From NCBI GenBank assembly GCA_945916235.1, contig CAMEGQ010000006.1:1-51297 (forward strand): a stretch of 51,297 nucleotides of DNA. The letters run 5' to 3'. The DNA comes from an uncultured Porphyromonadaceae bacterium. Its GTDB lineage: Bacteria > Bacteroidota > Bacteroidia > Bacteroidales > Muribaculaceae. A program made the position numbers and the translations under genes. Of the stretch, positions 36,244-44,999 are shown piece after piece. Numbering within the stretch: position 1 is the first letter of the stretch; each line of letters opens with the position of its first letter. The notes under the pieces were generated by a model. It was not told where the DNA came from, did no database searches, and was given only the letters and a program-made list of their open reading frames with translations.

Positions 36244-37518
36244 TTGACCATCAACCTGTTTCCGCCGGAAGAGCTGATCGAGGACGCAGCAATCGCGCTC
36301 CCGCTCTCCAAGAGCCTTTCGACGCGTACTCTCATCCTCGATGCCCTAACGGAGCATCCTGAAAACAACGACGGCTCCATAGCCGCCTGCGACGATACCG
36401 CCGTGATCACCGCGGCGCTGGAGGCATACGCCAAGGCTAAGCCCGGCGAGGCTCTGACGCTCGATATGCAGGCCTCCGGAGCCGCCTTGCGCTTCCTGAC
36501 GGCCTTCTTCGCCGCGCAGGAGGGTGCCGACGTGACCCTGAGGGGCATAGCGCGCCTGTGCGAGCGCCCCATGGGGGTGCTCATCGACGCTTTGCGAGCC
36601 TGCGGCGCCGACATCGAATGTCCCGAAGGGGAGGGCCACGCCCCGCTGCACATCCGCGGCCACCGGCTTGCGGGTGGCGATCTGAACATCGACGCCTCTG
36701 TCTCGTCGCAGTTCATCTCGGCTCTGCTGATGGTGGCCCCGGCCATGGACGGCGGCCTGACGCTGCGGTTCGACAGCGAACCGGTGTCGCTCCCGTATAT
36801 ACTGATGACCGTCGGGCTGATGGAGCGCCGCGGCATCAGCATCGACCGCGAGCCGCTCTCCGTCACGGTTCACCCCGGCCTGTACCTCCCCTATGCGCAG
36901 GCTCCCGAAGGGGATTGGTCGGCTGCAGCCTTCTGGATGGAGATTACAGCCGTGTCGGCAGGCTGGTACACGATGACCAACCTCAAGGCAGACACTCTCC
37001 AGGGCGACTCTCATGCCGCGGAATTCTTTGAACGCCTGGGTGTCAACTGCACCGAAGCGGAAGACGGGCAGGGCATCGAGCTGGCACCCTCGCCCGAGGT
37101 GTTCGGCCGCCTCGACCTCGACCTGACCGACTACCCCGACCTGGCGCCGGCGCTTGTGGTCACAGCCTCGCTCATCGGTGTCCCATTCAAGCTCACGGGG
37201 CTTCACAGCCTTGTGGTCAAGGAGTGCAACCGCCTGGAGGCTCTGGCCGAGGAGATGCAGAAACTCGGGCGCAATGTGACCACCATACGCGATTTCGGTC
37301 TGGAATGGGACGGCACGGGGCATCCGGTGACGGAAATGCCTGTGATGGATGCCCACGGCGACCACCGCATGGCCATGGCGCTTGCGCCGGTGTGCTATTT
37401 CGCCCCCGGAATAGCCCTCAGCGGCGCCGAGACCGTCAGCAAAAGCTATCCCGAATACTGGGATCAGCTGCGGGAGCTCGGCTTCCGCCTTGAAGAAACT
37501 AAAGCAACTGAAGAATGA
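36244..37518 (+). CDS. aroA: 3-phosphoshikimate 1-carboxyvinyltransferase (EPSP synthase)
   Basis: Sixth step of the shikimate pathway, joining phosphoenolpyruvate to shikimate 3-phosphate. The 424-residue protein has LPLSKSLSTRTLIL (the substrate-binding Lys region), SGAALRFLTAFFA, LCERPMGVLIDALRACGADIE, SSQFISALLMVAP and DHRMAMALAP. These identify the family although it is a divergent Bacteroidales type (TGTR-like loop replaced by SGAALRF). The start codon appears to be TTG 36244, as no in-frame ATG precedes LPLSKS. Its stop overlaps the next start by 4 bases. Confidence 0.9.
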   Translation: MTINLFPPEELIEDAAIALPLSKSLSTRTLILDALTEHPENNDGSIAACDDTAVITAALEAYAKAKPGEALTLDMQASGAALRFLTAFFAAQEGADVTLRGIARLCERPMGVLIDALRACGADIECPEGEGHAPLHIRGHRLAGGDLNIDASVSSQFISALLMVAPAMDGGLTLRFDSEPVSLPYILMTVGLMERRGISIDREPLSVTVHPGLYLPYAQAPEGDWSAAAFWMEITAVSAGWYTMTNLKADTLQGDSHAAEFFERLGVNCTEAEDGQGIELAPSPEVFGRLDLDLTDYPDLAPALVVTASLIGVPFKLTGLHSLVVKECNRLEALAEEMQKLGRNVTTIRDFGLEWDGTGHPVTEMPVMDAHGDHRMAMALAPVCYFAPGIALSGAETVSKSYPEYWDQLRELGFRLEETKATEE

Positions 37519-37952
37519 CCGGTGCACTGATAATACTGCTCGCTCTGGTGGCGGTAGGCGCAATCCTCTACCTCTTCCACCGCCGCGATCTGCGGCGCGG
37601 CACAGCGCAGGCTCCCACGCTCCCGCCCATGGCCGACCCGAAGGAGGACGATTCGGTATGCTGCGGGCAGCATGCCGTATGCGAAAAGGATTCGCTGCTG
37701 GCGCAGGTAAGTGAGGCTCCGGAATATTTCGACGACGAAGAGCTCGACGCCTTCGCCGGTCGCGCGCCCGAGACGTATACGCCGGAGGAGACTGAGCAGT
37801 TTCGCGACGTGCTTCTGACGCTTCTCCCTGCCGATGTGGCTCCCTGGGCGCGCTCAATCCAGCTACGCGGCATCCGCCTCCCGGCCGAAGTGCGCGAAGA
37901 GCTGATCATGATGGTGGCCGAATCGCGCAGCAAATCAGATAAACAATCATAA
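37515..37952 (+). CDS. Small membrane-anchored protein with CCGxHxxC motif, function unknown
   Basis: A 145-residue protein with one N-terminal membrane helix (residues 2-20), a linker, then DDSVCCGQHAVCEKDSLL (about residues 46-63) with three Cys and one His that could bind a metal, an acidic stretch and a helical C-terminal domain. I do not recognise a named family. It overlaps aroA by 4 bases and precedes the metal ABC permease by 12, so it is surely co-transcribed with both. Confidence 0.65.
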   Translation: MTGALIILLALVAVGAILYLFHRRDLRRGTAQAPTLPPMADPKEDDSVCCGQHAVCEKDSLLAQVSEAPEYFDDEELDAFAGRAPETYTPEETEQFRDVLLTLLPADVAPWARSIQLRGIRLPAEVREELIMMVAESRSKSDKQS

Positions 37953-37964
37953 TCCCCCGCCAGA

Positions 37965-38804
37965 GTGTCCGACCTGCTCACATATCAGTTTTTCATCAAC
38001 GCCATCTGGGCTGTGCTTATCATCTCCGTTTCGGCGGCGCTGATAGGCACATACATTGTGGCCCGGCGCATGGTGGCCATCTGCGGCGGAATCACCCACG
38101 CCTGCTTCGGCGGCCTGGGTCTCGGCTACTATTTCGGGCTGAGTCCGCTGGCCATGGCCGCGGCCTTCGCCGTGGCGTCGTCGCTCGGAGTGGAATGGGT
38201 GTCGTCGCGTCATAGGGTGCGCGAGGATTCGGCGATAGCCGTGGTATGGTCGATAGGTATGGCGGTGGGAGTGCTGTTCGTGTTCCTGACTCCGGGCTAT
38301 GTGCCCGAGCTGAACGCCTTCCTGTTCGGCAATATCCTGTCGGTGTCCACTCTCGACCTGTGGCTTTTCGGGGGCTTCACGCTCGTGGCCGGAACGTTTT
38401 TCATCTGGAAATTCCGCCAGATAGTGGCCTGCGCCTTCGATGCCGATTTCGCCCGGGTCAACGGCCTCCCTGTAGGAGCTATCACTACCGCGATGACCAT
38501 CCTGACGGCCCTCTGCATCGTGCTGACCATCCGCCTGGTGGGCGTGATGCTGCTGATGTCGATGCTCTCGCTGCCGCAGATCACAGCCGAAGTATTTTCG
38601 CGCAATTTCCGCCCGATGATGCTCTGGTCGGTGGTGATCTCGATTGTCGGAAGCCTCGGCGGCCTGATGCTTTCGGCCTGGATCGACGTGCCATGCTCGG
38701 CGCTCATAGTGCTGATGTTCGCCCTTATTTTCTCGCTTGTCAAGACCGGAGCATGGCTCCGCGACCGCTTTATGTTTAAACGCGGGGAGGCGTCGGCGGC
38801 ATGA
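37965..38804 (+). CDS. Metal ABC transporter permease, ZnuB/MntB-type
   Basis: A 279-residue permease of the ABC-3 family (zinc, manganese or iron import). It has about eight hydrophobic helices, starting AVLIISVSAALIGTYIVARRMVAICGGITHACFGGLGLG, the family signature. The start codon is GTG 37965. No ATPase or binding protein gene is adjacent, so the partners lie elsewhere. Its last 4 bases overlap the GH25 gene. Confidence 0.9.
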   Translation: MSDLLTYQFFINAIWAVLIISVSAALIGTYIVARRMVAICGGITHACFGGLGLGYYFGLSPLAMAAAFAVASSLGVEWVSSRHRVREDSAIAVVWSIGMAVGVLFVFLTPGYVPELNAFLFGNILSVSTLDLWLFGGFTLVAGTFFIWKFRQIVACAFDADFARVNGLPVGAITTAMTILTALCIVLTIRLVGVMLLMSMLSLPQITAEVFSRNFRPMMLWSVVISIVGSLGGLMLSAWIDVPCSALIVLMFALIFSLVKTGAWLRDRFMFKRGEASAA

Positions 38805-39607
38805 CCCGGCGGCATACCGTTCTGGCTGTGTCGCTGCTGGCTGCGGCGGCAGTGGCTCTGGGAGCCTGGTGGGCCTGGAACAGATGGTTTTCCGAGCGGG
38901 CCAACCCCTCGATGGAGGAGTTCCCGGTAAGGGGTATCGACATCTCGGCTCACAACGGCGACATAGACTTCGCTCTATTAGCCACGGAAAGGCCCGATTT
39001 TGCTTATGTAAAGGCCACGGAAGGTACTGACTTCATCGACCGTAAATTCTACGACAACGCGCGCGGAATGGCCTCTATCGGCGTGCCTGCGGGTGCCTAC
39101 CATTTCTTCCGTTTCGATACCGACGGCCAGCTTCAGGCTTGGAATTTCATCACGGCTCTGCGATCGCTGCATCTGCAGCTCCCTCCGGCCATAGATCTGG
39201 AGGAGTGGGGCAATCCCGAAGGGGAGACCACAGGCGACATCCTGCGCCAGCTGCGCCGCATGCTCGCCGTAATGTCGGATCAGGGATATACTCCGGTAAT
39301 CTATACCAATAAAGACGGCTACGACCGCTTTTTCCGGCGATCTCTCCACGGCTATCCGCTCTGGATATGCTCTTTCACCGACCTGAGCATGGCTAAACCC
39401 ACGGGCGCCGCAGTGCGCCAGGCGGCCGCCGACTCCATCGGCGGTGAGGCCTCGGCCGGGGGCTCGCTTGCGCAACCCTCAGCCGCGGAGACCTATCCGT
39501 TTGTACTTTGGCAATATTCCCACCGTGGATCCCTCCCGGGCATCCCGACGGCTGTGGACCTCAACTGCGCCCCGGCGCCCTTTTGGGAGGGAGCAATTAG
39601 CAATTAG
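38801..39607 (+). CDS. GH25 family lysozyme, membrane-anchored
   Basis: A 268-residue muramidase that cleaves peptidoglycan between MurNAc and GlcNAc. One N-terminal helix (residues 7-24) anchors or exports it. The catalytic domain shows RGIDISAHNGDIDF (Asp47), FAYVKATEGTDFID, AGAYHFFRF and AIDLEEWG with the catalytic Asp/Glu pair, then WQYSHRGSLPGIPTAVDLNCA. A variable insert (Gly/Ala/Ser-rich) follows position 200. It closes the run and its stop falls in a tandem repeat. Confidence 0.9.
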   Translation: MTRRHTVLAVSLLAAAAVALGAWWAWNRWFSERANPSMEEFPVRGIDISAHNGDIDFALLATERPDFAYVKATEGTDFIDRKFYDNARGMASIGVPAGAYHFFRFDTDGQLQAWNFITALRSLHLQLPPAIDLEEWGNPEGETTGDILRQLRRMLAVMSDQGYTPVIYTNKDGYDRFFRRSLHGYPLWICSFTDLSMAKPTGAAVRQAAADSIGGEASAGGSLAQPSAAETYPFVLWQYSHRGSLPGIPTAVDLNCAPAPFWEGAISN

Positions 39608-39640
39608 GAATGAGGAATTAGCAATTAGGAATTGGTAATT
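39595..39640 (+). repeat. Short tandem repeat overlapping the GH25 stop codon
   Basis: Two units of AATTAGCAATTAGGAAT(G/T)(A)GG (39595-39615 and 39616-39635) followed by a partial copy. The GH25 stop TAG is in the first unit, so the last residues depend on it. The repeat separates the two convergent genes. Confidence 0.6.
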
Positions 39641-39646
39641 GGGGGG

Positions 39647-40699
39647 TCAGAGGCTCATTTCGCCGCAAATGGGCTGCGAGAACTGTTTGGCCACTTCCTG
39701 CGGCGGTATCCCCATGCCGAAGAGGAACATGAGCTTGGTCAGGGCGGCCTCGGTGGTGATGTCGTGGCCTGACACCACTCCGGCGTTGGCCAGCACATTG
39801 CCGGTGTAATACCGCCGCTGGTGCACGCTGCCGTTGGGGCATTGCGTCACATTCACCACTACCACTCCCCGGTCCACAGCCTCCTTTACGGCGCTGATAA
39901 ACCAGTCGACAGCCGGCACATTGCCGGCTCCGTAGGTCTTGAGCACCACGCCCTTGACTCCGGGCGTCGACAGCTGCTGACGCAGGGCGGTGGGGGTGAT
40001 TCCGGGATAAACATACACGATCAGAATCTCGGAATCCATGTCGAGGTGCACCTTCAGTTGCCCGTCGGAGTGTTTGTTGCCGCGCCAGAGGGCATCGTGG
40101 TTGAAATGAATCGACAGGCCGATTTTGGCCAGGGTCGAGTAGTTGTTGCTCTTGAAGGCGTTGAAGTTGTCGGCGCTCTTCTTGGTGGCACGGTTGCCGC
40201 GCCAGAGATAGTTTTCGAACAGGATGGCCACTTCCTGCACCATCGGCTCGCCGTTGACATGGTCGCGGGCGGCGGCAATCTGCAGGGCCGTGATGAGGTT
40301 TTCCTCGCCGTCGGTGCGCACCTCGCCGATGGGGAGCTGCGAACCGGTGATTATCACCGGCTTGCGCAGCCCTTCGAGCATAAAGCTCAGCGCCGAGGCG
40401 GTATAGGCCATGGTGTCGGTGCCGTGGAGCACCACGAAGCCGTCGAATTTGTCGTAATTCCGCCCGATAATCGCGGCCATCTGCTGCCAGTGGCTGGGAT
40501 TTATGTCGGACGAATCTATGGGTCGCTCAAACTGCACATGCTCTATATCGTAGTCCAGCATCTTGACTTTAGGCACATTATCAATCAGATGGTCGAAGTC
40601 GAACGGGCGCAGGGTGTGCGTGTCCGGGTCCTCGATCATGCCGATTGTGCCTCCGGTGTAGATTATCAGTATTCGCGGGCGCAGCGAGTTTCTTTCCAT
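39647..40699 (-). CDS. ansA: Type I L-asparaginase
   Basis: Hydrolyses asparagine to aspartate and ammonia. The 350-residue protein has the N-terminal nucleophile motif IYTGGTIGM (Thr near residue 15) and the second active-site motif LHGTDTMAYTASAL with its Thr-Asp pair. There is no signal peptide, which fits the cytosolic type I enzyme. It is convergent with GH25 and lies 17 bases downstream of metG on the same strand, so it is probably co-transcribed with it. Confidence 0.92.
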   Translation of the reverse strand: MERNSLRPRILIIYTGGTIGMIEDPDTHTLRPFDFDHLIDNVPKVKMLDYDIEHVQFERPIDSSDINPSHWQQMAAIIGRNYDKFDGFVVLHGTDTMAYTASALSFMLEGLRKPVIITGSQLPIGEVRTDGEENLITALQIAAARDHVNGEPMVQEVAILFENYLWRGNRATKKSADNFNAFKSNNYSTLAKIGLSIHFNHDALWRGNKHSDGQLKVHLDMDSEILIVYVYPGITPTALRQQLSTPGVKGVVLKTYGAGNVPAVDWFISAVKEAVDRGVVVVNVTQCPNGSVHQRRYYTGNVLANAGVVSGHDITTEAALTKLMFLFGMGIPPQEVAKQFSQPICGEMSL

Positions 40700-40716
40700 A
40701 TTCAGAGAGTGATCAA

Positions 40717-42759
40717 TTATTTAACCTGTGAACCCGGGGTGACGGGGCCGGTGGGGCCGACCACTACCAGGCGGCCGTCGGCGTTCTCAGCCGAGAGGAT
40801 CATCCCCTGCGACTCGACGCCTTTGAGTTTGCGCGGAGCGAAGTTGGCCACGAAGCATACCTGACGGCCCACGAGCTCCTCGGGCTTGTAGTATTTCGCG
40901 ATACCGCTCACGATGGTGCGCTTCTCCATGCCGTCGTCGATGAGGAATTTGAGCAGCTTGTCGGCCTTGGGCACGCGCTCACACTGCTCTACGGTGCCGA
41001 CGCGGATGTCGAGCTTCAGGAAATCGTCGAAGGCCACTTCGGGCTGCACTTCGGCAGGCTTCCAGGCTTTGATCTCGTTCTCTTTCTTGATGCGCGCCAG
41101 ACGTTCGAGCTGGGCTTCGATGGCCGGGTCCTCGATTTTCTCGAAGAGCAACTCTGCCTGGCCGATTTGGTCGCCGGCCTTGAGGATGTCGGCGCGGCCG
41201 AGGTCGGCCCATTTCATATCCTTGAGCCCCAGCATCTTCTGGAGTTTCTCGCTGCTGAAGGGGAGGAAAGGCTCGAAGGCTACACACAGGTTGGCGCAGA
41301 TCTGCAGGGCCACGTTGAGAATCGTGGCCACGCGCTCCGTGTCGGTCTTGGCAACCTTCCAGGGTTCGGTCTCCTGCAGATATTTGTTGCCGAGGCGGGC
41401 GAGATTCATGGCCTCCTTGAGGGCTTCGCGGAAATGGAAGGTCTCGAGGTTGGCCGTCAGGGCCTCCTTGATCGAGGCGATTTCGGCTATGGTATCCCTG
41501 TCGATAGGCTCCAGAGCGCCGGCGGCGGGCACTTTGCCGTCGAAATATTTGTGGGTGAGCACTATGGCGCGGTTGACGAAATTGCCCAGGATGGCTACAA
41601 GCTCGGAGTTGTTGCGGTTCTGGAAGTCGCGCCATGTGAAGTCGTTGTCCTTGGTCTCAGGAGCGTTGGCCGTGAGCACATAGCGAAGCACGTCCTGCTT
41701 GCCGGGGAAGTCGCGCAGGTATTCGTGGAGCCAGATGGCCCAGTTGCGCGAGGTGGATATCTTGTCGCCCTCGAGGTTGAGGAATTCGTTGGCGGGCACA
41801 TTGTCGGGCAGCTGATAGCCGTCGCCGTATGCCATCAGCATCGCCGGGAAGATGATGCAGTGGAACACGATGTTGTCCTTGCCGATAAAGTTGATGATGC
41901 GCGTCTCGGGGTCTTTCCAGTAGGTTTCCCATGTGTCGGGCAGCAGCTCTTTGGTATTGGAGATATAGCCGATGGGGGCGTCGAACCATACGTAGAGCAC
42001 CTTGCCGTCGGCGCCCTCTACGGGCACGGGCACACCCCAGTCGAGGTCGCGGCTCACGGCACGCGGCTGCAGCCCCAGGTCGATCCACGATTTGCACTGG
42101 CCGTAGACGTTGGTCTTCCACTCTTTGTGGCCCTCGAGGATCCAGCGGCTGAGCTGAGCCTCCCAGCGGTCGAGCGGCAGATACCAGTGTTTGGTCTCTT
42201 TCATCACGGGCGTATTCCCCGTGATGGCGCTCTTGGGGTTGATCAGGTCGGTGGCGTTGAGCGACGAGCCGCAGGCCTCACACTGGTCGCCGTAGGCGCG
42301 CGGATTATGGCAGTGAGGACATTCGCCCGTCACATAGCGGTCGGCCAGAAACTGGTTGGCCTTCTCGTCGTAAAGCTGCATCGAGGTCTTCTCCACGAAC
42401 TGGCCGTTGTCGTACAGGCGGCGGAAGAATTCCGAGGCCGTCTGCGAATGGATGTCGGTAGTAGTGCGCGAATAGATGTCGAACGAGATACCGAGCTCCT
42501 CAAACGAGTCCTTGATAATCTTGTGGTAACGGTCCACGATATCCTGGGGCGTCACCCCTTCGGCCTTGGCCTTGATGGTGATAGGCACACCGTGCTCGTC
42601 GCTTCCGCCGATCATCACCACATCTTCGCCACGAAGACGCAGGAATCGGGTATAGATATCGGCCGGGACATATACCCCGGCAAGGTGGCCGATATGCACC
42701 GGCCCGTTGGCATACGGCAGAGCCGTGGTCACCAGCGTTCGTTTGAAATTCTTTTCCAT
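40717..42759 (-). CDS. metG: Methionine--tRNA ligase
   Basis: Charges tRNA-Met. The 680-residue enzyme shows the class I HIGH motif [10 protein letters not shown] at residues 15-24, the zinc knuckle [26 protein letters not shown] as its KMSKS equivalent, and an appended C-terminal EMAP/Trbp111-like tRNA-binding domain (about 570-680, [25 protein letters not shown]). That domain usually dimerises MetG. A GC-rich leader of about 150 bases precedes it. Confidence 0.96.
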   Translation of the reverse strand: MEKNFKRTLVTTALPYANGPVHIGHLAGVYVPADIYTRFLRLRGEDVVMIGGSDEHGVPITIKAKAEGVTPQDIVDRYHKIIKDSFEELGISFDIYSRTTTDIHSQTASEFFRRLYDNGQFVEKTSMQLYDEKANQFLADRYVTGECPHCHNPRAYGDQCEACGSSLNATDLINPKSAITGNTPVMKETKHWYLPLDRWEAQLSRWILEGHKEWKTNVYGQCKSWIDLGLQPRAVSRDLDWGVPVPVEGADGKVLYVWFDAPIGYISNTKELLPDTWETYWKDPETRIINFIGKDNIVFHCIIFPAMLMAYGDGYQLPDNVPANEFLNLEGDKISTSRNWAIWLHEYLRDFPGKQDVLRYVLTANAPETKDNDFTWRDFQNRNNSELVAILGNFVNRAIVLTHKYFDGKVPAAGALEPIDRDTIAEIASIKEALTANLETFHFREALKEAMNLARLGNKYLQETEPWKVAKTDTERVATILNVALQICANLCVAFEPFLPFSSEKLQKMLGLKDMKWADLGRADILKAGDQIGQAELLFEKIEDPAIEAQLERLARIKKENEIKAWKPAEVQPEVAFDDFLKLDIRVGTVEQCERVPKADKLLKFLIDDGMEKRTIVSGIAKYYKPEELVGRQVCFVANFAPRKLKGVESQGMILSAENADGRLVVVGPTGPVTPGSQVK

Positions 42760-42914
42760 TCTATGACGTGTCGATTAGTTGCTTACTTCTCTGTCGGGGG
42801 GCGCCCTGTGGCATGATCGTCCCGGAGGCCGTTTCCGGCGCTCGTTCCGATGCCGGCAGCGGCTGGGCCGGCCCCGTTTACCCTCAGCCGCAGGCTTCTG
42901 CGCCTAAGGAAATG

Positions 42915-42922
42915 CAAATTTA
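42915..42922 (-). promoter_or_regulatory. Candidate -7 box for metG
   Basis: Minus-strand TAAATTTG, matching TAnnTTTG. The -33 region is weak. Confidence 0.4.
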
Positions 42923-43006
42923 GAAATTTTCGCCCGATTTTCCCCTATATTCCCCTAAAATCAACAGCTTTAGGGGCGTAATCGCGATAAATATCAGATT
43001 TTTCAC

Positions 43007-43014
43007 TAAATTTG
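43007..43014 (+). promoter_or_regulatory. Candidate -7 box for pfkA
   Basis: TAAATTTG, 58 bases before the pfkA start. No TTTG is at the expected -33 distance. Confidence 0.4.
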
Positions 43015-43072
43015 CGCTATCCAATTACAGAATAAGCAACGATTAAATCTTACCTTACCACCTACACCAAAT

Positions 43073-44053
43073 ATGGCAAATATCAAGTGCATCGGTATTC
43101 TCACTTCCGGAGGCGATGCTCCGGGCATGAATGCCGCCATACGCGCGGTCACGCGCTCGGCTATCTTCGCCGGATTTAAAGTAAAGGGTATCTACCGCGG
43201 CTACCGCGGCCTTATCACCGATGAAATCCAGGAATTCACCACGGCTAACGTGTCGAACATTATCCAGCGCGGCGGCACTATCCTCAAGACTGCCCGCTGC
43301 AAGGAGTTCCAGACTCCCGAAGGTCGCCAGCTGGCCTACGACAATCTGAAGCGCCACGGCATTGACGCTATGGTGGTGATCGGCGGCGACGGCTCGCTGA
43401 CGGGTGCACGCATCTTCGCCAACGAATTCAATTTCCCGATCATCGGTCTGCCGGGCACTATCGACAACGACCTTTACGGCACTGACGCTACCATCGGCTA
43501 CGATACGGCCCTGAACACCATCATGGAGTGTGTCGACAAAATCCGCGACACCGCCACGTCGCATGAGCGCCTGTTCTTCATCGAGGTGATGGGTCGCGAC
43601 GCCGGTTTCCTGGCTCTCAACGGTGCTATCGCGTCCGGTGCCGAGGCTGCTATCATCCCGGAAATCTCCACGCAGGTGGACCAGTTGGCCGAACTTATCC
43701 AGAATGGATTCCGCAAGAGCAAAAACTCCTCGATTGTACTTGTGGCTGAAAGCCCCATCACCGGCGGCGCCATGGGTATCGCAAAGCGCGTGGAGGAGGA
43801 ATATCCCCAATATGATGTGCGTGTGTCGATTCTGGGCCACCTCCAGCGCGGCGGCTCGCCTACGGCTACCGACCGTATCCTCGCTTCCCGAATGGGCGCT
43901 GCCGCCATCGACGCTCTGCTCGACGACCAGCGCAATGTGATGATCGGTATCAAAAACGATGAAATCGTCTATGTGCCTATCACCCGCGCCATCAAAAACG
44001 ACAAGCCTATCAACCGCGAGTTGCTTAATACGCTGCGCCGCCTGTCAATCTAA
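43073..44053 (+). CDS. pfkA: ATP-dependent 6-phosphofructokinase
   Basis: Phosphorylates fructose 6-phosphate in glycolysis. The 326-residue protein has the ATP site [18 protein letters not shown] near residue 12, GGDGSLTGA (a Gly in the position that marks ATP rather than pyrophosphate use), [12 protein letters not shown] with the catalytic Asp, and [10 protein letters not shown]. It is monocistronic, with its own promoter. A hairpin at 44183 ends it. Confidence 0.95.
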   Translation: MANIKCIGILTSGGDAPGMNAAIRAVTRSAIFAGFKVKGIYRGYRGLITDEIQEFTTANVSNIIQRGGTILKTARCKEFQTPEGRQLAYDNLKRHGIDAMVVIGGDGSLTGARIFANEFNFPIIGLPGTIDNDLYGTDATIGYDTALNTIMECVDKIRDTATSHERLFFIEVMGRDAGFLALNGAIASGAEAAIIPEISTQVDQLAELIQNGFRKSKNSSIVLVAESPITGGAMGIAKRVEEEYPQYDVRVSILGHLQRGGSPTATDRILASRMGAAAIDALLDDQRNVMIGIKNDEIVYVPITRAIKNDKPINRELLNTLRRLSI

Positions 44054-44076
44054 TTTGAGGGCGTATCATAATGGCC

Positions 44077-44176
44077 CATCTGCGGCATCGCCCTCAGAAC
44101 CATCCGGACGCAAGCAACAATGGACGTCACGGCTCATCTGCGGCGTCGCGAGCCTACACTGAGGCCCATCCGGGCG
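44077..44176. repeat. Two copies of a dispersed repeat between pfkA and the thioesterase gene
   Basis: GCCCATCTGCGGCATCGCCC (about 44079) and GCTCATCTGCGGCGTCGCGA (about 44131) are each followed by a GAGG/CATCCGG segment, so this is a direct duplication of about 45 bases. The second copy matches the right arm of the element at 18775-18869 in reverse orientation. It does not look coding. Confidence 0.5.
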
Positions 44177-44182
44177 GATACG

Positions 44183-44215
44183 ACGAAGGCCACCCTTATG
44201 CGGGGCGGCCTTCGT
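44183..44215. terminator. Bidirectional hairpin between pfkA and the thioesterase gene
   Basis: ACGAAGGCC (44183-44191) pairs with GGCCTTCGT (44207-44215), 9 perfect pairs, with further CCC/GGG pairing inside. It lies between two convergent genes and can serve either. There is no T-run. Confidence 0.55.
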
Positions 44216-44235
44216 TGTGTCTGTGTCCCTGAGGA

Positions 44236-44982
44236 TTATCTGAGGCGGTATTCCAGCTTGGCGCGGCAAAGGGGCGCGCCGTCGGCCAGAATCTCGGCCG
44301 CAGCCGTGGTCACCCCTTCGGCAGTATCCTCTTTGAGGCGCACCTCCACCTGCTGGTCAAAGTACGCTTCGTGGATATATGCTATTTCGAACCGCGTCAG
44401 GCGGTAGGCGTCGTGAAAATCAAGCGTCCACTGGTTGAGCAGCAGCTCGGTGTAGCGCGACGAGTTCACGTGGCGGTTGAAGTCCAGGTCGCAGTAGGTG
44501 AAGCGGTAAGGTTCTACCGACGTCGGCTCGCTGACAGCCACCGGTCGGGACGGTTTGGCTACTGGGCACACCTTGTCGTCTGGCACCATCTGAGTAATCC
44601 ACGCCATGCGCGAGATGTCGGCCACGGTGCGCGTCTGCGTGTCCATCACAGCCCACACCGTGCGCGCCCATCCGATAGTCGCTCCCTCGCCGTCGAGGAT
44701 TTCGAAGTCGCGCTCCGAGAAAAGGCGGTTGAGCGAGCATACCCATGTGCGCACCGTGTAGTGGTCGTTCACTCCCGGATAGCGCGTCATCTCCACGGCC
44801 ACACGCGACAGCACCCACGTCTGGTGCAGGTCGACCAGCGAGGCGTAGCCGATGCCGAGCGAATTGGCATGAAGCGTAGCCACCTCAATGAGGCGGTTGA
44901 TGAGCAGAGTGATAGGCATGCGCCCTTCGGGACTGCACTCGGCCGGGGTCAGAAAATACCGGCGTTCGAATATCTTTTCCAT
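44236..44982 (-). CDS. Acyl-ACP thioesterase
   Basis: A 248-residue double-hotdog enzyme of the acyl-[acyl carrier protein] thioesterase family, which releases fatty acids from ACP. It has FLTPAECSPEGRMPITLLINRLIEVATLHANSLGIG, VLSRVAVEMTRYPGVNDHYTVRTWV and FTYCDLDFNRHVNSSRYTELLLNQW, which carries the conserved Asn-His region. Chain-length preference cannot be read. It lies 17 bases after queA on the same strand. Confidence 0.88.
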   Translation of the reverse strand: MEKIFERRYFLTPAECSPEGRMPITLLINRLIEVATLHANSLGIGYASLVDLHQTWVLSRVAVEMTRYPGVNDHYTVRTWVCSLNRLFSERDFEILDGEGATIGWARTVWAVMDTQTRTVADISRMAWITQMVPDDKVCPVAKPSRPVAVSEPTSVEPYRFTYCDLDFNRHVNSSRYTELLLNQWTLDFHDAYRLTRFEIAYIHEAYFDQQVEVRLKEDTAEGVTTAAAEILADGAPLCRAKLEYRLR

Positions 44983-44999
44983 AACAGATCGGTGGGGAT

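Larger units (their letters stand above)
42760..43072. other. Divergent promoter region between metG and pfkA
   Basis: No gene is seen. The metG side (42760-42914) is a GC-rich leader with several small hairpins (for example GCCGGC repeats); I recognise no T-box or riboswitch. The pfkA side carries its -7 box at 43007-43014. Confidence 0.5.

Noticed and set aside
36346-37857. Long minus-strand open frame opposite aroA
   Set aside because: Antisense shadow of aroA and the small membrane protein gene, Arg/His-rich without domains.
41167-42816. Long plus-strand open frame opposite metG
   Set aside because: Antisense shadow of an unambiguous methionyl-tRNA synthetase, with no recognisable motif.
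42760-42914. T-box or other riboswitch in the metG leader
   Set aside because: The leader is GC-rich and can fold, but no T-box sequence or known aptamer core was recognised.
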